From Sphagnum magellanicum (lineage: Eukaryota; Streptophyta; Sphagnopsida; Sphagnales; Sphagnaceae): a stretch of 64,000 nucleotides of DNA. This document shows positions 61,704 to 64,000 of this stretch, piece by piece. Below the pieces are notes generated by a model, which was not told where the DNA came from, made no database searches, and saw only the letters and a program-made list of their open reading frames with translations. The stretch spans positions 11,596,501 to 11,660,500 of the forward strand of contig CM038925.1 of NCBI GenBank assembly GCA_021904315.1, given 5' to 3'. The stretch's first letter is position 1; every line of letters starts with the position of its first letter. The translations under genes were made by a program, and so were the position numbers.

Positions 61704-64000
61704 ATAGAGCAATCGTGGCCGCTGGAGAAACAGGGTTTGACCTCGTTAGCGACGGCTGAAGATTCGATACCCGTCTACTTACGCTCCAATTCGCCTTCGT
61801 CACAGGCGATGGCCCTGATAGCAGAGCATTACGCCCTGGAACTGAGGACTATGGAGCCCTGGCGTTCAGGGCGTAATGCCATACTATCTTGGGCCTTTTC
61901 CGAATGTAAAATTGGCCTTGAAAGCAGAGCATTACGCCTGGGAACTGAGGACGATGGAACTCCTGGTGCAGGGCGGAATGCCATACTACCTTGGGCCTTT
62001 TCCAAATGTAAATACACTGATAAGGAAGGCTTTGAATATATTTATTTATTTATCTATTTAGGGTTCAGGCTTTAGGGTTATTAAAAATTTATGCCTTAAT
62101 ATATATATATATTTTAAATTTTTTTATATGTGGTTAAATTATTTTTTATTGGCAATCTTTGTTGGAATAATTTAATATTTTTTTAAAAATAGGGTTCAGT
62201 TGCTAGCAACTTCAATTTTAATATCTTGAATTTTAATAATTTCACAATAAAATCAAGAAATTTGATGAGCCAACAAATGTGTTGGTAAAGTAATCGTTGT
62301 GGAGTGTAAGCAAGCTTGAATGGCCCAAAAAGTTTAAAAAATGTTTCATCTTTTTTTGGGTTGTAAAATGTTTGTTACAAATCTGTAACAACAAATGAAT
62401 TCAAAATAAATATGAAAATCTTGTACTCCAAAATAGGCACAACAAAATCATGTAAATATATTTTTATAGAATTAAAATTAAAATGATTTTTTTGGTGGTA
62501 TTCAATAATGAAAAATTGTTTGTTCAAATTTTTGGCATTTATATTTTTAAAGTGGGATTGTTGAAATGGGTCATGGAAATATGAAAATATAAATTGGATT
62601 ATCAAATAAATGACCACAAGATGTATTTTTGAATATTCTTATAAGTTATTGCTTGATTTATATCTAAGGAAACTAGAATTTGATTTTGGGTCTAATTCTT
62701 CAAAAATATAAAATTTTAATTCTTGTTTCAGAAATCAAACCTAGTTTTGGTTTGGTGTTTATTAATTAGAACTAAAATTGATGATTTTAACATTTCAACT
62801 TGGGTAACTATTCAACATGAATATTTACGCAAGACTATAAATATTGATGTTAGGCATTTTTTGACTTATTTCAAGAAACTCCAATTTGGATCCTAACATT
62901 TAAATTAGAACAATTTTGGTTCCAATTTCACACATGAATGAAACTAAGAACCAAGTTCTAGGTTTGATTATTCCAAAAACAAATTTCTAGTTTTAATTCA
63001 AAATTTTCAAGTTTTGATTTTAAACCTAGTTCTGAATAACTTAGATGAAAATTATAGTTAATTGTTGGGTTAATATCTAGTTAGCCCTTTAATTTTTCTT
63101 TCCCTCTTTTCATTCAAAATTCTTAGTTTTGGTTGTAGTTCCAGTTGTTCCCAACACAAATAGAACCAAGAATTTAGTTCCAAGTCCAATTCTTAAAAAA
63201 CATGTTCCCAAAATCAAACCTTTTATTAATCATGGGATTTGGAACCAACTCTTCCATCTTTCCAAACTAAATACTCGCCCAATATTAATAAGTTGCAAAC
63301 TCTAACATCGACATTTTTGGGGGGGGGGGGTTTTTTTTTTTTTCAATTTTGTCATGCAACTAAAGTGGCAACCATCTATAAACGTGATTTAACCAAATTT
63401 GGTTACATATTAGATATGAAAATAAAAGAAAAGTACTAATAACTTTTGGTGGCATTAGACTCATACTAATAGCCACCATTGCATTAGCAATTTACTTAAG
63501 GAGGTGGGCTTTTGTAGTTTCAATAATAGATGTAAGTTTGTAATCCATGGACATCCTTTCTTTCTTGAAATTTTAACATGATTTAACAACACCTTCCTTT
63601 TTTAGCAACACCTTTTTTTTTTAACAACACTTCAAAATGACATGTGATTTTCTATTGCCCTTAGTTCGCATGTTTTTGTTTTTTTTGTAACAACACATCA
63701 CACAACAAATGGTTGGACTTCAAATTTTCATTTCAAAATGTTTACACCATCATACATTTTCCAACATATTCTTGGATAGGATATTTATGGGCCATTGTGT
63801 TCGAATTTTATTATGTTTTGGCCTCAGGCCAATCATTTGGTTTATAATTTGACAAGTTGTCCTAGCCTTTTGATTATTTTCTCTAATTTTTTTCACAACA
63901 TTTCAGACGTGGTTTAGATTATCAAATCCTTCTATTGTAGGTATCCCTTAATGTGTGTGCACACTTCCCATCAACTTTAATGGTATCGAATTTTTATGTT
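61704..64000. other. A/T-rich flank with two hairpin-forming repeats, no gene seen
   Basis: After the repeat pair at 61820-62011, the sequence is A/T-rich to the end. It has (TTTA)-type runs at 62038-62060, TA runs near 62100, a G-run/T-run junction at 63318-63342, and aaccaaatttggttacatat at 63392-63411, which resembles the dispersed AGCCAAATTTGGCT family. Confidence 0.5.
61820..62011 (+). repeat. two ~90-bp direct repeats, each an inverted repeat
   Basis: Copy 1 (about 61820-61909) carries GCATTACGCCCTG (61826-61838) and its exact inverse CAGGGCGTAATGC (61867-61879). Copy 2 (about 61922-62011) has the same layout with substitutions. Both end ccttgggccttttccaaatg or a close variant. Looks like a tandem pair of small fold-back elements. 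Confidence 0.8.

Noticed and set aside
1..64000. CRISPR arrays, operons, bacterial promoters
   Set aside because: The tandem repeats here lack uniform repeat-spacer structure, and the genes are spliced plant nuclear genes.
1..64000. tRNA or rRNA genes
   Set aside because: I saw no cloverleaf with A/B boxes and no rRNA-like segment; the tRNA-like string at 56141-56151 is the retrotransposon primer site.

Overview
This is nuclear DNA of a land plant. Five genes have full exon-intron structures with GT-AG introns (one possible GC-AG). Two encode chloroplast proteins, and the intergenic DNA is rich in A+T, microsatellites and decayed transposons. Short introns, A/T-rich spacers and CT/GA-rich 5' leaders would fit a seed-free plant such as a moss or lycophyte. 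That placement is inference; nothing here settles the species.

Layout. 1390-5564 (-): plastid triose-phosphate/phosphate translocator, 11 exons. 5.6-13.7 kb: A/T-rich spacer with a degenerate Ty3/gypsy pol relic at about 9.75-11.95 kb. 14.2-16.3 kb (-): short exon-like pieces of an unidentified gene. 17.44-17.99 kb: four tandem copies of a ~140-bp repeat that also occurs singly elsewhere in the window. 18447-24184 (+): HCF173-type atypical SDR/CIA30 protein, 14 exons. 24.2-27.8 kb: spacer between convergent genes, with short duplications. 27778-32032 (-): DA1-type LIM/zinc peptidase, 11 exons, with a decayed second copy of a LIM exon. 34.8-35.9 kb (-): broken UDP-sugar 4-epimerase copy. 37.0-39.0 kb (-): hAT-like transposase relic with a BED-like finger. 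42398-43851 (-): BTB/POZ protein, 2 exons. 44-51.5 kb: A/T-rich spacer with a minisatellite and a possible Helitron 3' end. 51571-56460 (-): a near-complete but inactivated Ty1/copia element with two LTRs and a 5-bp target duplication. 58485-61538 (-): cytosolic ribosomal protein L4, 3 exons. The rest is A/T-rich repeat-bearing DNA.

The genes are independent, as usual in plant nuclear DNA. Two are photosynthetic: the translocator exports triose phosphate from the chloroplast, and HCF173 supports psbA translation for photosystem II. The other three concern organ growth/ubiquitin signalling (DA1), BTB-mediated protein interaction, and cytosolic translation (uL4).

In all five genes the exon junctions keep one reading frame from start to stop: 450, 602, 468, 305 and 400 residues. 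I saw no clearly new biological system. The most interesting items are a duplicated splice donor in the HCF173 gene, the LIM exon relic in the DA1 gene, an epimerase pseudogene that kept its splice sites, and several repeat families not explained by the genes.
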